A stretch of 64,000 bases of DNA, taken from contig NZ_JACHMN010000001.1 in NCBI RefSeq assembly GCF_014204945.1, forward strand, positions 868,001 through 932,000. The letters run 5' to 3'. The DNA comes from Allocatelliglobosispora scoriae. Its GTDB lineage: Bacteria > Actinomycetota > Actinomycetes > Mycobacteriales > Micromonosporaceae. Positions 39,756-49,064 of the stretch are shown here, piece after piece. Position 1 is the stretch's first letter, and every line of letters begins with the position of its first letter. The notes below the pieces were generated by a model, which did no database searches, had not been told where the DNA came from, and saw only the letters and a program-made list of their open reading frames with translations. A program made the position numbers and the translations under genes.

Positions 39756-40580
39756 TCAGTAGTCGGCCGCCTCCAACGCGGTGGCGATCGGCCCGAGCCG
39801 CGCGATCAGCTCGTCGAGCTCGTCCACGCTGAGTACGCCGTACGCCGGCGCCGCCAGCTCGTCGGTGAGGGCCTCGATGCGTTGCTTGGTCTCCCGGCCG
39901 GTGTCGGTGAACTCGTCGGCGGCGTCCACCAGGCCTCGTCGGCGCAGCCCGTCGAGGACCGCGGCCAGCTGCGCCTTGGGCAGGTGGTGGACCCGGCCGA
40001 ACTCCTGAGGCCGCATTCCCAGGGAGATGGCGAGCAGGACGTGGGCCTCGGTGCCGCCGATGCCATGGGCGAGCAGGGCGGCGTTGTGGCCGTCCCCTCG
40101 GTGCTCCCGCAGCAGTGTCGCCGCGTGCCAGAGCCTGGCAACCGGCTCCTGCGGCAGGGCGAGCGCCCGCAGCCCGGCGTACAGCGCTCGGCCCTCGATC
40201 GGGGCGCTGACCGCTGCCCGGGTAGCGAGCTCGGCGGCCCGCACCACACTCGGGGAGTCGGCGAGATCCCCGATCAGCTGCCGTAGCGCGGTGGCGCTGC
40301 CTTGCTCACGTACGGCGGTCGCCTCCTGCGGGGTGGTCTTCCCCCATACCCAGGGGATGTGGCGCGCCACCTCGCCGTCGGCGAAATTGTAAAAGACCGC
40401 GTGCACCACCTCGGCCGGTGCCAGTCCCAGCGGCGCGGCCCGGCCCGCGAAATACCCGTCCCAGTAGTTGCGCATGCCCAGGGCCAGGAACCCTTCGTTG
40501 GGCACCTCGGAGAACGTGACGGTGGCGATCGGCTCAACGAGCTCGAACATGCGGCGAACCTTCGCCAGTGGGTGCGGCAT
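39756..40580 (-). CDS. SCO6745-family (SalK-like) protein
   Basis: 274 residues from the ATG at 40580. The whole length fits a family typified by Streptomyces SCO6745: an N-terminal helix-rich part with GFLALGMRNYWDGYFAGRAAPLG, a central HAATLLREHRGDGHNAALLAHGIGGTEAHVL, and a C-terminal winged-helix/MarR-like part (RPQEFGRVHHLPKAQLAAVLDGLRRRGLVD). The biochemical role of the family is unsettled. A regulatory role is suggested by the MarR-like end. Confidence 0.75.
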   Translation of the reverse strand: MPHPLAKVRRMFELVEPIATVTFSEVPNEGFLALGMRNYWDGYFAGRAAPLGLAPAEVVHAVFYNFADGEVARHIPWVWGKTTPQEATAVREQGSATALRQLIGDLADSPSVVRAAELATRAAVSAPIEGRALYAGLRALALPQEPVARLWHAATLLREHRGDGHNAALLAHGIGGTEAHVLLAISLGMRPQEFGRVHHLPKAQLAAVLDGLRRRGLVDAADEFTDTGRETKQRIEALTDELAAPAYGVLSVDELDELIARLGPIATALEAADY

Positions 40581-40926
40581 CGGTCGGGCCCTCCTGTGGT
40601 CGTGACGGCGCGCCCTCGTCGGCGACGTCCTACCCCAGCAACGATCAGCACGGCCCGGATCCGACAACTCCGGCCAATATCCTTGCAGCAAAGACCCGCC
40701 TTACCCTCGAGCCGTCGGCCGCGCGTTCCACCTGATCGCGAAGCCCAGACCCGGTGTAGACCCCCGTAGGATCCGCGCATGTTCTTCCGCTCCTTGCGGG
40801 ATGACCCGGGATGCGAGCATCCAGATCAGAGTTGACGGCACGCCGAAGGTGGCCCCGGCTACGCTGAGTCCGACCAGGAGTCCGGGCTCAGCGACTCCAC
40901 ATTTCCGCGCGGGACTCGGAGACACC
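40581..40926. other. divergent intergenic region
   Basis: 346 bases between the SCO6745-like gene and the peptidase E-like gene. Open frames here lack family motifs. Promoters of both genes are expected. The frame of the downstream gene is open back to 40801, but its 5' part looks untranslated. Confidence 0.35.
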
Positions 40927-41583
40927 TTGAAGCTCTTGCTGACATCAGGTGGTGTCACGAACCCCAGCATCCACTCTGCGCTCGTGCAGCTTCTCGGCAA
41001 GCCGGTCGGGGAAGCCGACGCCCTCTGCATCCCCACGGCGGAGTACGGGCATCCCATGTGCAATCCGGCCTCGGCTTGGCGTTTCATAGCCGGCCGAAGC
41101 CCGTCGCCCATGTGTGACCTGGGCTGGAAGTCGTTGGGGGTGCTGGAACTCACCGCGCTGCCCACCATCGGTGCGGAGCGGTGGGTGCCCTGGGTCCAGG
41201 AGGCCGACGTGCTCCTGGTCGACGGCGGCGACGCGACCTACCTGTGTCATTGGATGCGGGAGTCCGGGCTGGCCGATCTGCTGCCCTCGCTGCCTGACAT
41301 GGTCTGGGTGGGCGTGAGTGCGGGAAGCATGGTCATGACGCCCCGGATCGGAGCGGACTTCGTCGAGTGGCCGTCCGCGCCGGACGACCGTACCCTGGGA
41401 GTCGTCGATTTTTCGATCTTCCCCCACCTGAACGCCTTCCCGGAGAACACCCTCGCCGACGCGGAGCGGTGGGCCGCCGACCTCGGCGTCCCCGCCTACG
41501 CCATCGACGAACAGACGGCCATCAAGGTCGTCGGCGGCTCCGTCCAGGTGGTCTCCGAAGGGCAATGGACGAAATTCAACTGA
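40927..41583 (+). CDS. peptidase E-like protein (class I glutamine amidotransferase-like fold, S51)
   Basis: 218 residues from a TTG at 40927. GGAG six bases upstream and the family's N-terminal strand LKLLLTSGG decide this unusual start. The nucleophile elbow VGVSAGSMVM carries the catalytic Ser of S51 dipeptidases. VDGGDATYL and FPHLNAFPEN are the other family signatures. Peptidase E cleaves Asp-X dipeptides in the cytoplasm; many actinomycete relatives are uncharacterised, so activity is predicted from fold and Ser motif only. Confidence 0.85.
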   Translation: MKLLLTSGGVTNPSIHSALVQLLGKPVGEADALCIPTAEYGHPMCNPASAWRFIAGRSPSPMCDLGWKSLGVLELTALPTIGAERWVPWVQEADVLLVDGGDATYLCHWMRESGLADLLPSLPDMVWVGVSAGSMVMTPRIGADFVEWPSAPDDRTLGVVDFSIFPHLNAFPENTLADAERWAADLGVPAYAIDEQTAIKVVGGSVQVVSEGQWTKFN

Positions 41584-41859
41584 CATCCTGGGGCATCCGG
41601 AACTGCCGCGATTCGATCGTGAAGCGACGGCCGCCGACCGCTGGCTGCGAGATGGGGTCGCGGTAGCGACGGCGGGCTGTTCCACCGGGACTCAGCACGT
41701 GCAATCCGGCGCCGCGGCAATGGCTCCTTCCGTTCATCCCGGCACCGACGCGCGGCCGGCCCAGCGCCAATCGGTCACCGTGTCATGATCGACCAATGCC
41801 TTGTGTCCGCCCCGGCGCGTGTGCGGATGCCGTCCCGGTGGGTCGGACAGAATGACAGC

Positions 41860-42195
41860 ATGACCATAGTCAAGATCAATGCAATCACCGTGCCGGCCGA
41901 CAGCGGTGGCGAGTTGGCGCGCCGCTTCGCCGCGCGGGCCGGCGCCGTCGACGATCAGGACGGATTCGAGGGCTTCGAGCTGCTCCGCCCGGACGACGAG
42001 CGGACCACGTGGCTCGTCATCACTCGCTGGCGCGACGAGGAGGCATTCCAGGCGTGGGTCGGTTCGCCCGCGTTCGCGCACGGCCACCGCTCGGCCGCCG
42101 AGCGCGCCGGTGAGCCGGTGCCGCCGCCGGTCGGGGTGCACAGCGAGGTCTGGTCATACGTTCCCGCAGGCGGGTCGGGTCCGGCACGACCGTGA
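41860..42195 (+). CDS. antibiotic biosynthesis monooxygenase (ABM)-domain protein
   Basis: 111 residues from the ATG at 41860. One dimeric ferredoxin-like ABM domain: MTIVKINAITVPADSG, then GFEGFELLRPDDERTTWLVITRW and the FQAWVGSPAFAHGH helix. The length and the WLVITRWRDEEAF motif are close to heme-degrading monooxygenases (HmoB/MhuD type). Whether it degrades heme or oxidises a small quinol cannot be told; a conserved heme-ligating His is possible (HGHR) but unproven. Confidence 0.82.
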   Translation: MTIVKINAITVPADSGGELARRFAARAGAVDDQDGFEGFELLRPDDERTTWLVITRWRDEEAFQAWVGSPAFAHGHRSAAERAGEPVPPPVGVHSEVWSYVPAGGSGPARP

Positions 42196-42434
42196 CCGGG
42201 CCGTGTCCGCAACCGCGACCCGGCCGGACGTCCACGGACATCCCGGACTGGTTCGTCCGGGCATGACTTCCCGGTCACGTCGACGATTGATGCCCGCCGG
42301 TCCCCGCGCACCGCACGCTCGGCAAGGTGAGCCCTGCGCGGACATGCCGACGGGCGGGCACAGCACGAATCGTTGACAAGGCGTTCTTCGCCCGGCACTG
42401 TGCCTCCGCGCATCGGCACTCTTGAAGGATGTGC

Positions 42435-43283
42435 CTATAGCTGGGCTGCCGTGCGGACGAGCCGGGCGATGGCCGGAGACCGACTATGCGCAGGCCAGGC
42501 GAGAACGGTGGTGACGGGAGGCGCGCCGGTCAGGGGAACGGCAACGTGTGCGCTCCACAGCCAAGATCGGGCGGATGCGCTCGTGACGGCGACGGTGCGC
42601 CCGAGGGCGATCAGCTGCGCCAGCTGCGACTGGTCGTGGATCTCAGGGCCTGGACCGGGCGGGTAGGCGCCATCGAGGCAAGGCCAGCGGGCGAGCGGCA
42701 GGTCCGCCACATCGCTGATGTCGGCCATGGTGAGAGACGTGCGTGCGGCGAGGGGATGCCCTGCGGGCAGGATGGCGACCTGCTCCTCGGTACGCAGGTC
42801 TTCGGTGTCGAACCCGGCCATGGAGTGGAAGGGGCGCTGCATGAGCGCCACGTCGGCGCGGCCGTCTCGCAACATCGGTGCCTGTTCGCCCATTCCGCAC
42901 AGCAGAACCTCGATCTCGGCGGCGCCGGGTTCGGCGGCGTGGGCGTCGAGAAGCTTCCGCAACAGGTCGTGATTCGCGCCGGCCTTCGTCGCCAGCGTCA
43001 GGCGGTTCGTGCAGGACGCCGCGCGCAGGGTGCGGCGGGCGGCCGCAGCGACCGCATCGAGGATGACGCGCGCCTCGGCGAGCAGCACCTGACCAGCATC
43101 GGTGAGGGCGACGCCGCGGCGGTTGCGTTCGAACAGGGCGACGCCGATACGCCGTTCGAGCTGCTGGATCGCCCGGGACAAGGGCGGCTGGGCGATGCCG
43201 AGGCGCTCGGCCGCCCGGCTGAAGTGCAGTTCCTCGGCGACGGTGACGAAGTACCTGAGCTCGCGGGTCTCCAGGGTGTCCAC
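42435..43283 (-). CDS. LysR-family transcriptional regulator
   Basis: 282 residues from the GTG at 43283. A longer start at 43328 exists, but the binding-site-like palindrome at 43304 makes the shorter start likelier. The N-terminal winged helix is canonical: LRYFVTVAEELHFSRAAERLGIAQPPLSRAIQQLE. The C-terminal type 2 periplasmic-binding-like domain senses an inducer (VALMQRPFHSM, ILPAGHPLA). It is divergent from an SDR gene that is its probable target. Confidence 0.9.
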   Translation of the reverse strand: MDTLETRELRYFVTVAEELHFSRAAERLGIAQPPLSRAIQQLERRIGVALFERNRRGVALTDAGQVLLAEARVILDAVAAAARRTLRAASCTNRLTLATKAGANHDLLRKLLDAHAAEPGAAEIEVLLCGMGEQAPMLRDGRADVALMQRPFHSMAGFDTEDLRTEEQVAILPAGHPLAARTSLTMADISDVADLPLARWPCLDGAYPPGPGPEIHDQSQLAQLIALGRTVAVTSASARSWLWSAHVAVPLTGAPPVTTVLAWPAHSRSPAIARLVRTAAQL

Positions 43284-43303
43284 CGCGTCACGATACTGCG
43301 GTG

Positions 43304-43318
43304 ATACCGGGAGGGTAT
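43304..43318. promoter_or_regulatory. LysR-type box ATAC-N7-GTAT
   Basis: ATACC-GGGAG-GGTAT fits the T-N11-A consensus of LysR recognition sites and sits in the divergent LysR/SDR intergenic region, 21 bases from the LysR start and 58 from the SDR start. Confidence 0.65.
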
Positions 43319-43375
43319 GACAGCGCACCTGATCGGTGTTGGAACGCCGCTGGCCAGCAGCGCAGTATCAAGGTC

Positions 43376-44110
43376 ATGAGCGACAAGAAGATCGCGCTGG
43401 TGACCGGCGCGAACAAAGGACTCGGGTACGCGATCGCCGCAGGGCTGGGCGCACAGGGCTACCGGGTGGCGGTGGGCGCCCGCGACAAGGGCCGGGGCGA
43501 GGCGGCCGTCAGTGCCCTGCACGCCGCCGGAGTGGACGCGCTCGCCGTCCCGCTCGACGTCACCAGCGACCGCAGCGTCGCCGCGGCAGCGGAACTGGTC
43601 GAGCGCCGATGCGGCCGCCTGGACGCTCTGGTCAACAACGCCGCCGTATCCGGGGAGATGGGACCGGGCTGGACGCAGGATCCGACCGCCCTCGACCTCG
43701 ACCTCGTCCGCGCGGTCGTCGACACCAACGTCTACGGTGTGATCCGGGTGACCAACGCGATGCTGCCGTTCGTGCGGCGCTCGGCGTCGCCGCGCATCGT
43801 CAACATCTCCAGCAGCGTCGGGTCGGTGGCTCTGCAGGCGGACCCGGCCATCGAAGTCGGCCCGATCATGGCGGCCTATGCGCCGACGAAGTCGTACCTC
43901 AACGCCATCACGGTCCACTACGCGCGACAGCTCGCCGGCACGGGCATCCTCGTCAACGCCGCGTGCCCGGGCCTGGTCGCGACCGATTTCACCGGCTTCC
44001 AAGGACGCCCGCCTCAGGAGGCCGCGACTATAGCGATTCGTCTCGCCACACTGCCTGACGGCGGACCGACCGGCTCATTCTTCAACGACGCCGGCGCCGT
44101 CGCCTGGTGA
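43376..44110 (+). CDS. SDR-family oxidoreductase (carbonyl reductase-like)
   Basis: 244 residues from the ATG at 43376. Motifs: TGANKGLG (cofactor), NNAAVSG, ISSSVG and YAPTKS (Tyr/Lys catalytic pair). The N-K-G-L-G spelling and the later CPGLVATD are typical of carbonyl reductase 1-like and plant menthone-reductase-like SDRs common in bacteria. NADPH use is likely (GARDKGRGE after strand 2). It is divergent from a LysR regulator with a clear binding-site candidate between them. Confidence 0.88.
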   Translation: MSDKKIALVTGANKGLGYAIAAGLGAQGYRVAVGARDKGRGEAAVSALHAAGVDALAVPLDVTSDRSVAAAAELVERRCGRLDALVNNAAVSGEMGPGWTQDPTALDLDLVRAVVDTNVYGVIRVTNAMLPFVRRSASPRIVNISSSVGSVALQADPAIEVGPIMAAYAPTKSYLNAITVHYARQLAGTGILVNAACPGLVATDFTGFQGRPPQEAATIAIRLATLPDGGPTGSFFNDAGAVAW

Positions 44111-44368
44111 CACGAACCTCCCCGGCGGAACGCGACGGCGAGAACCAGCGATCGTCTTTCAGTGACGTGATCGTTCGGTGCACCCGCGCCCATGAGCCGA
44201 CCAGCACGGCCGTATCCCTTCCGCAGGGCTTCGGCGCCCGTATCGTCGGAGTCGTTCGGCGCGATCCTCGGGGCGGGCGATGAGACCCTCGGCCGCTTCG
44301 TTTATCGCAGCCGCCCGCACGCAGTCCCTCGCCGCGGCGAAGGGGACGGCAGCGCCGTCCTCTCGGTG

Positions 44369-45076
44369 TCAGTCGCCGGGCTTCTTCCACAGCACGAAAC
44401 TGAACGAGATGTCTCCTATGGTTCCCGCGCGCTCCTCGAGGAGGTAGTCCTTCGGAATCAGGTTCACCTTCTGAATCCTCAGGTACCCGTATCGTCCGGA
44501 TGTGGTGAGCACGCAGAACACCGCCTTGGGCTTCAGATCGTCCTGATCGATCGCGGGCAGCCACTGTGCCACCGGTATGGCTGCGCACTCCGCGAGCGTG
44601 GGTACCCGGCCCGCGGCCAGCGGTGCGAACGCGGCTCCGTTCTGGGCTCCCAGAGCCCGCTCTGCGGCCTCGACGTCGGTGGTGGCCGCCGCCAAGACCC
44701 CTTCCGCACGGTTGAGGTCGAGATCCCACGCCTTCTCCGTGCCCATGCTCGACGGCGGCGTGTACAGGTGCAGGCTACCGCTCTTGAACAGGGCCGCCGG
44801 CTGCAGCGTCCATTCGCGATCGGTGGGTGAAGGGGCGGGCACACCGTCTGTACCGCTCGGTTCGTTCGATGACGCCGGTGGAGACACCGTCCCCGACGCC
44901 GCGGAACTCGGCCCGCCTGCCGCACCGGACGGAGACTGGGGCGTCATTTGCAACGTCGCGATGATGACCGTCGCGACGACCGCCAGCACCCCGGCGATGG
45001 CACCGATACCCATCCAGCCCGGATGCGTCAGCAACCAGGAGATCCGTCCGGGTGTCCCTGGCGGTGACGAGGCCAC
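44369..45076 (-). CDS. membrane-anchored hypothetical protein
   Basis: 235 residues: a short cytosolic start, one transmembrane helix (about 22-42, GIGAIAGVLAVVATVIIATL), a Ser/Pro/Gly-rich extracytoplasmic linker (about 45-85) and a C-terminal domain with YGYLRIQKV and GDISFSFVLWKK. The layout is like serine/threonine-kinase-associated or sensor-like anchored proteins of actinomycetes, but there is no kinase here. No family is recognised. Confidence 0.65.
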   Translation of the reverse strand: MASSPPGTPGRISWLLTHPGWMGIGAIAGVLAVVATVIIATLQMTPQSPSGAAGGPSSAASGTVSPPASSNEPSGTDGVPAPSPTDREWTLQPAALFKSGSLHLYTPPSSMGTEKAWDLDLNRAEGVLAAATTDVEAAERALGAQNGAAFAPLAAGRVPTLAECAAIPVAQWLPAIDQDDLKPKAVFCVLTTSGRYGYLRIQKVNLIPKDYLLEERAGTIGDISFSFVLWKKPGD

Positions 45077-45149
45077 GGCTTCCCTCTCATCCGGTGATCG
45101 CTACATCGAGCTATCCCGATTATAAGGGAGGCGGGCCAGCGTACCGGTC

Positions 45150-45400
45150 TGCGGCCGGGTCGAGAACGCCGTGGCGCCAGTTCGGGTTGACGGCGCTGTC
45201 GGGGCCGTGCGAGCTCGGCGGCTCCCCCAGGGATACCCGCCCCAGTCGTCGGCGGGAAGCCAGACCGGCCCGGCAGGGTCGCTGTCGTGGCCCGAGGTGG
45301 CGGGTGCAGGTGCCCTTCCCGGGCGGGGTTACCCAGCCAGAACAGCACCGGGTACCGGGACCGCCGATGGCAGCCAGCCGGGCGTACCCGTCGAGTTTGG
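45150..45400 (-). pseudogene. remnant of a replication-relaxation family gene
   Basis: Reading the - strand with frame changes gives KLDGYARLAAIGGPGT, then VLFWLGNPAREGHLH, then DPAGPVWLPADDWGG. This order matches the C-terminal part of the replication-relaxation family found on actinomycete plasmids and integrative elements. At least two frameshifts are needed, so it is decayed. It suggests that an integrative element once occupied this area. The match is from memory of the family and should be checked. Confidence 0.5.
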
Positions 45401-45622
45401 CGGCGGCGCGGTGCCGCCTGCGCGCGGCCCGGCTTCTGCGGGGTCGTTCAGGGACCTGACCGCCACCGGCCAGCCGTCCAGGAAGCACCCGCAGCTCCCG
45501 CGTGCGAGACATCACAAATAGATCATGAACTGACGGCGGCTGGGAGAGCGTCGAGCGGGTAGGCGTGTCCAGGCCGGCCGGGCTGTGGCGGACCGAGGGG
45601 CGTCGTCGCCGGTGACGAACCG

Positions 45623-47851
45623 TCACCCCTGGAAGTTCAGCAGGTTGTTGCTGGCGCGCTGGGTGTCGAGGTGTTCGGCGCCCAGGACCCGGGTGTAGTC
45701 GGCGACGAGGTCGCGGAACTGGCGCACCGCCTCGGCGAGGTCTCCGCCTCTGCCGATGTTGTACGCGAGGTTGTTGCGGGCACGCAGGGTGTCGACGTCG
45801 TCGACGCCCAGCGTGCGTGTGTAATCAGCCACGACGTCGCGGTACAGGCTCGCCGCCTCCGCCCAGTCCTGCGCCTCGCCGAGATTGCGCGCGAGGTTGT
45901 CGCGGGCGCGCAGTGCGGTGATGTGGTCGGCGCCCAGCACACGCGTGCGATCGGCGACGAGGTCGCGGAACAGGCGCACCGCCTCGGCCCGGTCCCCCGC
46001 CTCGCCGACGTTGTAGGCGAGGTTGTCGCGGGCGTTGAGGGTGGAGAGATCGTCGGCGCCGAGCACGCGCGTGCGGTCGGCGACGACGTCGCGGTACAGG
46101 CGCACCGCCTCGGCCCGGTCTCCCGCGTCGCCGGTATTGCGGGCGAGGTTGTCGCGGGCGCGCAGCGTGTCGGGGTGGTCGGCGCCCAGCACCCGCGTGC
46201 AGTCGGCCACCAGGTCGCGGAACAGGCTCACCGACTCGGTCCGGTCCCCCGCCTCGCCGGCGTTGTAGGCCAGGTTGTTGCGGGCGTTGAGGGTGTTGGG
46301 GTGCTCGGCGCCCTGCACCCGGGTGTAGTTCGCCACGACGTCGCGGAACAGGCGCACCGCCTCGGCCCGGTCTCCCGTCTCGGCGACGTTGTACGCGAGG
46401 TTGTCGCGGGCGCGCAGCGTGTCGGGATGGTCGGCGCCCAGCACCCGCGTGCGGTCGGCGACGACCTCCTGGTACAGGCGCACCGCTTCAGCCCAGTCCC
46501 CCGCCTCACCGGTATTGCGCGCGAGGTTGTCGCGGGCGCGCAGCGTGTCGGGATGGTCGGCACCCTGCACGCGGGTGTAGTCGGCCAGGACGTCGCGGAA
46601 CAGCCGTGCCGCCTCGGCCTGGTCCCCGGTACTCCCGACGGTCCAGGCGAGGTTGTTGCGGGCGGTCAGGGTGTTGGGGTGGTCGGCGCCCAATACCCGT
46701 GTGTCGTCGGCGACGAGATCGCGGTACAGGCGTACCGCCTCGGCCTGGTCTCCGATGTCGCCCACGTAGGCTGCCAGGCCGTTGCGGGCGCGGAGGGTGA
46801 CGGGGTGGTCGGCGCCCAGGACCCGGGTGTAGTCGGCGACGAGATCGCGGTACAGGCCCGCGGCCTCGGCCTGGTTCCCCGCGTTACCGGTGTTCCACGC
46901 GTGCACGGATCGGGCGTCGAGGGTGTGGGGGTGTTCGGCTCCCAGAACCCTCGAGTAGTCCGCCACGACGCCGGTGAACAGGCGCACCGCACCAGCCGGG
47001 TCTCCCGCTTCCCCGATGTTGTACGCGAGTCCGTTGCGGGCGTGCAGGGTGTCGAGGTGGTCGGCGCCCAGCACCCGTATGCAGTCGGCGACGACGTCGC
47101 GGTACAGGCGCACCGCCCCTGTCCAGTCTCCGGCGTCGCCCACGTACGCGGCCAGGGCGATGCGGGCGCGCAGTGTGTCGGGGTGGTCGGCGCCCAGCAC
47201 CCGCGTGCAGTCGGCGACGACGTCGCGCAGCAGCTGTACCGCTTCGGCGGGGTGGACGGCGTATCCCAGATTGCGGGCGATGTTGTACCGGGAGTCCAGG
47301 GTGTCGGGGTGGTCCGGCCCCAGGGCCTGAAGGCGGTCGGCGAAGACGGCGCGGTGCAGCTTCTCCGCTTCCAGGTACGCGCCGCTCTCACTGGCGCGCA
47401 GGGCTTCGGCATGGCGGATACGCAGGAGGTCCGCGGCCGGCAGTGCGCGGACCGGTGCGTGGATGCGGGGCGGCGCCTGGTGTTCGCGCAGGCGTTCGAG
47501 GAACGACGGGCGGGGCATCTGGCCGTTGCTGACGTCTTCGAACTGCACGTCGGCCAGGCGGAAGAAGCGCCTTCCCGCCAGCAGCAGGGGTAGGACCGGC
47601 TTCGCCTCCTCCTCGGCCTGGATGAGTTCACGGCGCACCCAGGCCGACCTCTCGGCGTCGGGGGTCATGACCACGATCAGGGCGGCGCAGGTGGTGATCT
47701 GGTCGCGGATGACGGTCTCCCACTGGTCGCCGGGAACGATGTCGCGGTCGAACCAGACCCGGAACCCAGCCGTGGACAGGTAGTCGGCGAGCTGCCCGAC
47801 GTACAGGCTGTCGGTGGCGTGGCTGTAGGAGATGAAGATGTGACCGGACAC
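45623..47851 (-). CDS. TIR-domain protein with TPR repeats
   Basis: 742 residues from the GTG at 47851; GTG 47932 is an alternative 27 codons longer, and neither has a good ribosome-binding site. Residues 3-95 form a TIR domain: HIFISYSHATDS, GFRVWFDRDIVPGD and WVRREL, whose Glu75 is the catalytic position of NAD-cleaving TIRs. Then come about 13 TPR units of 42 residues of the kinesin-light-chain type (DYTRVLGADHPDTLRARNNLAYN-x-GEAGD-AEAVRLFRD). TIR-TPR proteins can act as NADase effectors in defence or as signalling scaffolds. No partner gene (Thoeris-like or other) is adjacent, so its role is open. Confidence 0.88.
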   Translation of the reverse strand: MSGHIFISYSHATDSLYVGQLADYLSTAGFRVWFDRDIVPGDQWETVIRDQITTCAALIVVMTPDAERSAWVRRELIQAEEEAKPVLPLLLAGRRFFRLADVQFEDVSNGQMPRPSFLERLREHQAPPRIHAPVRALPAADLLRIRHAEALRASESGAYLEAEKLHRAVFADRLQALGPDHPDTLDSRYNIARNLGYAVHPAEAVQLLRDVVADCTRVLGADHPDTLRARIALAAYVGDAGDWTGAVRLYRDVVADCIRVLGADHLDTLHARNGLAYNIGEAGDPAGAVRLFTGVVADYSRVLGAEHPHTLDARSVHAWNTGNAGNQAEAAGLYRDLVADYTRVLGADHPVTLRARNGLAAYVGDIGDQAEAVRLYRDLVADDTRVLGADHPNTLTARNNLAWTVGSTGDQAEAARLFRDVLADYTRVQGADHPDTLRARDNLARNTGEAGDWAEAVRLYQEVVADRTRVLGADHPDTLRARDNLAYNVAETGDRAEAVRLFRDVVANYTRVQGAEHPNTLNARNNLAYNAGEAGDRTESVSLFRDLVADCTRVLGADHPDTLRARDNLARNTGDAGDRAEAVRLYRDVVADRTRVLGADDLSTLNARDNLAYNVGEAGDRAEAVRLFRDLVADRTRVLGADHITALRARDNLARNLGEAQDWAEAASLYRDVVADYTRTLGVDDVDTLRARNNLAYNIGRGGDLAEAVRQFRDLVADYTRVLGAEHLDTQRASNNLLNFQG
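45650..47330 (-). repeat. tandem array of 126-bp TPR-encoding units
   Basis: About 13 successive units encode the 42-residue TPR motif. Units are similar but more diverged than those at 11800-12570, so this array is older. The constant 126-base period keeps the frame. Confidence 0.85.
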
Positions 47852-48216
47852 CCGCCTGACGCTACCAACGGATGTCGATCCCTGCGTATCGGCGGTGCGG
47901 TCCCCGCCCTCCCCCAGTCGTGGCATGTGCACGACCGACCCGTCCGTTGGCGACCACGCACGGTGGTCTGGGGCTCCGCGACCTGGTCAAGGCTGCTCCT
48001 CGGAAAGCCCGCCGTCGTCGTACCCCGACAACACGTCGCCATCGACAGCCGTGGTCACTACCTCGGTCATCGGTGCTCCCTTAGAGGGCTTACACCGTTG
48101 GTCGCGCAGATCCCCGACCCGCCGTCTTCCTGGCAACATCGGCGATTCGGCGTCGCGGCACCGGGTAGGTGGTTGCCGTGCCCGGCGGCGCTCCGCTCGT
48201 GGTCCTGAGGGTGTCG
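47852..48216. other. intergenic stretch, nothing recognised
   Basis: 365 bases between the TIR-TPR start and the end of the decayed surface-protein gene. It may contain the TIR-TPR promoter or a longer 5' end of that gene (to 47932). Confidence 0.3.
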
Positions 48217-49060
48217 TCAGCAGGTGATGATCAATCCGGTGAGCACAGTGCAGGTGTGCGTGACGGTGTTGTTGCTGGGATCGGTGTCGTTGAGCGCGGT
48301 GGCGGCGATGGCCGTGACGGTGTAGGTGCCCAGCGCCAGCAGGTCGACCTGGATGAGGCTTCGAAGGTGGACAGGCCGCCTCCGGCCGCGTAAGGGCCGG
48401 CCTTGGTGCATATCGCCTGAATGCCCAGGGTGCAGGTGGCACCACCGGAGTCTGTGACGGTGACGAAGGTGCCCAGCCCGCCCGGGTCGATGACCGTGGT
48501 CAGCTCGTTGGCAGGGATGTCGCCGGGCCCGAGGTTGCCCACCAGGAACCGCAGCGTGGCCATGGTGAGACCGCTGGTTTTGGTGAACTTGAGCGCGAAC
48601 GCGTCGACGGTGGGCTCGACGACGGTGATCGTCGGTCCCGCGCTCAGTCCGACGGCGCTGTTGCTGGAGGTGTAGAACTGGGCGTTGCCATTGAACGTGC
48701 CCGCCGCGGTGGCGGCGTCGACCGTGAAGGTGATGGTGTAGGAGAACGCCTGGTTGTTGGTGAGGTTGATCGGGTACAGCTTGTACCTGTTGGTGATCTC
48801 CGAGCAGGTCGGTGTGGACGGCGTGCCGGCGCCGCAGCTAGGGCTGCCGGTAAACGAGGTGAGCGTGCCGGTCGTGCCGCCAGTGCCCCAGCCTGCCGAG
48901 ACCTCGATGCGGGCGTTGGTGTAGTTGCCGTTCGAGGTGCCGGTGATCGTCAGCGTCACCGTGGACCCGGCGGTGACGGTGGTAGGGCTGGCCGAGATGT
49001 TCAGGGCCGGGTGGGCGATCGCCCGTCTCGTCGAGGGATTGCCCGTCGTATAGGCCGCAA
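48217..49060 (-). pseudogene. truncated and frameshifted DUF11-like surface-protein gene
   Basis: The readable frame has beta-sandwich features: PALNISASPTTVTAGSTVTL, NNQAFSYTITFTV and then a DUF11-like module (LKFTKTSGLTMATLRFLVGNLGPGD). Near 48360 the frame is lost; the next frame carries SLIQVDLLALGTYTVTAIAA and DTDPSNNTVTHTC to a TGA at 48217. The 5' end lacks a signal peptide and an in-frame TAG lies upstream at about 49107. It was probably a secreted cell-surface repeat protein, now broken at both ends. Confidence 0.65.
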
Positions 49061-49064
49061 CGGA

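Noticed and set aside
40801-40926. ATG at 40801 as the start of the peptidase E-like gene
   Set aside because: The added residues are unlike the family; the TTG at 40927 has a well-placed GGAG and begins with the conserved first strand.
43284-43328. Longer LysR start at 43328
   Set aside because: It would place the ATAC-N7-GTAT box inside the coding sequence; the GTG at 43283 is closer to the usual LysR N-terminus.
45671-47593. A 640-codon frame antisense to the TIR-TPR gene
   Set aside because: It is a shadow of the 126-bp repeats; the sense strand has TIR and TPR motifs.
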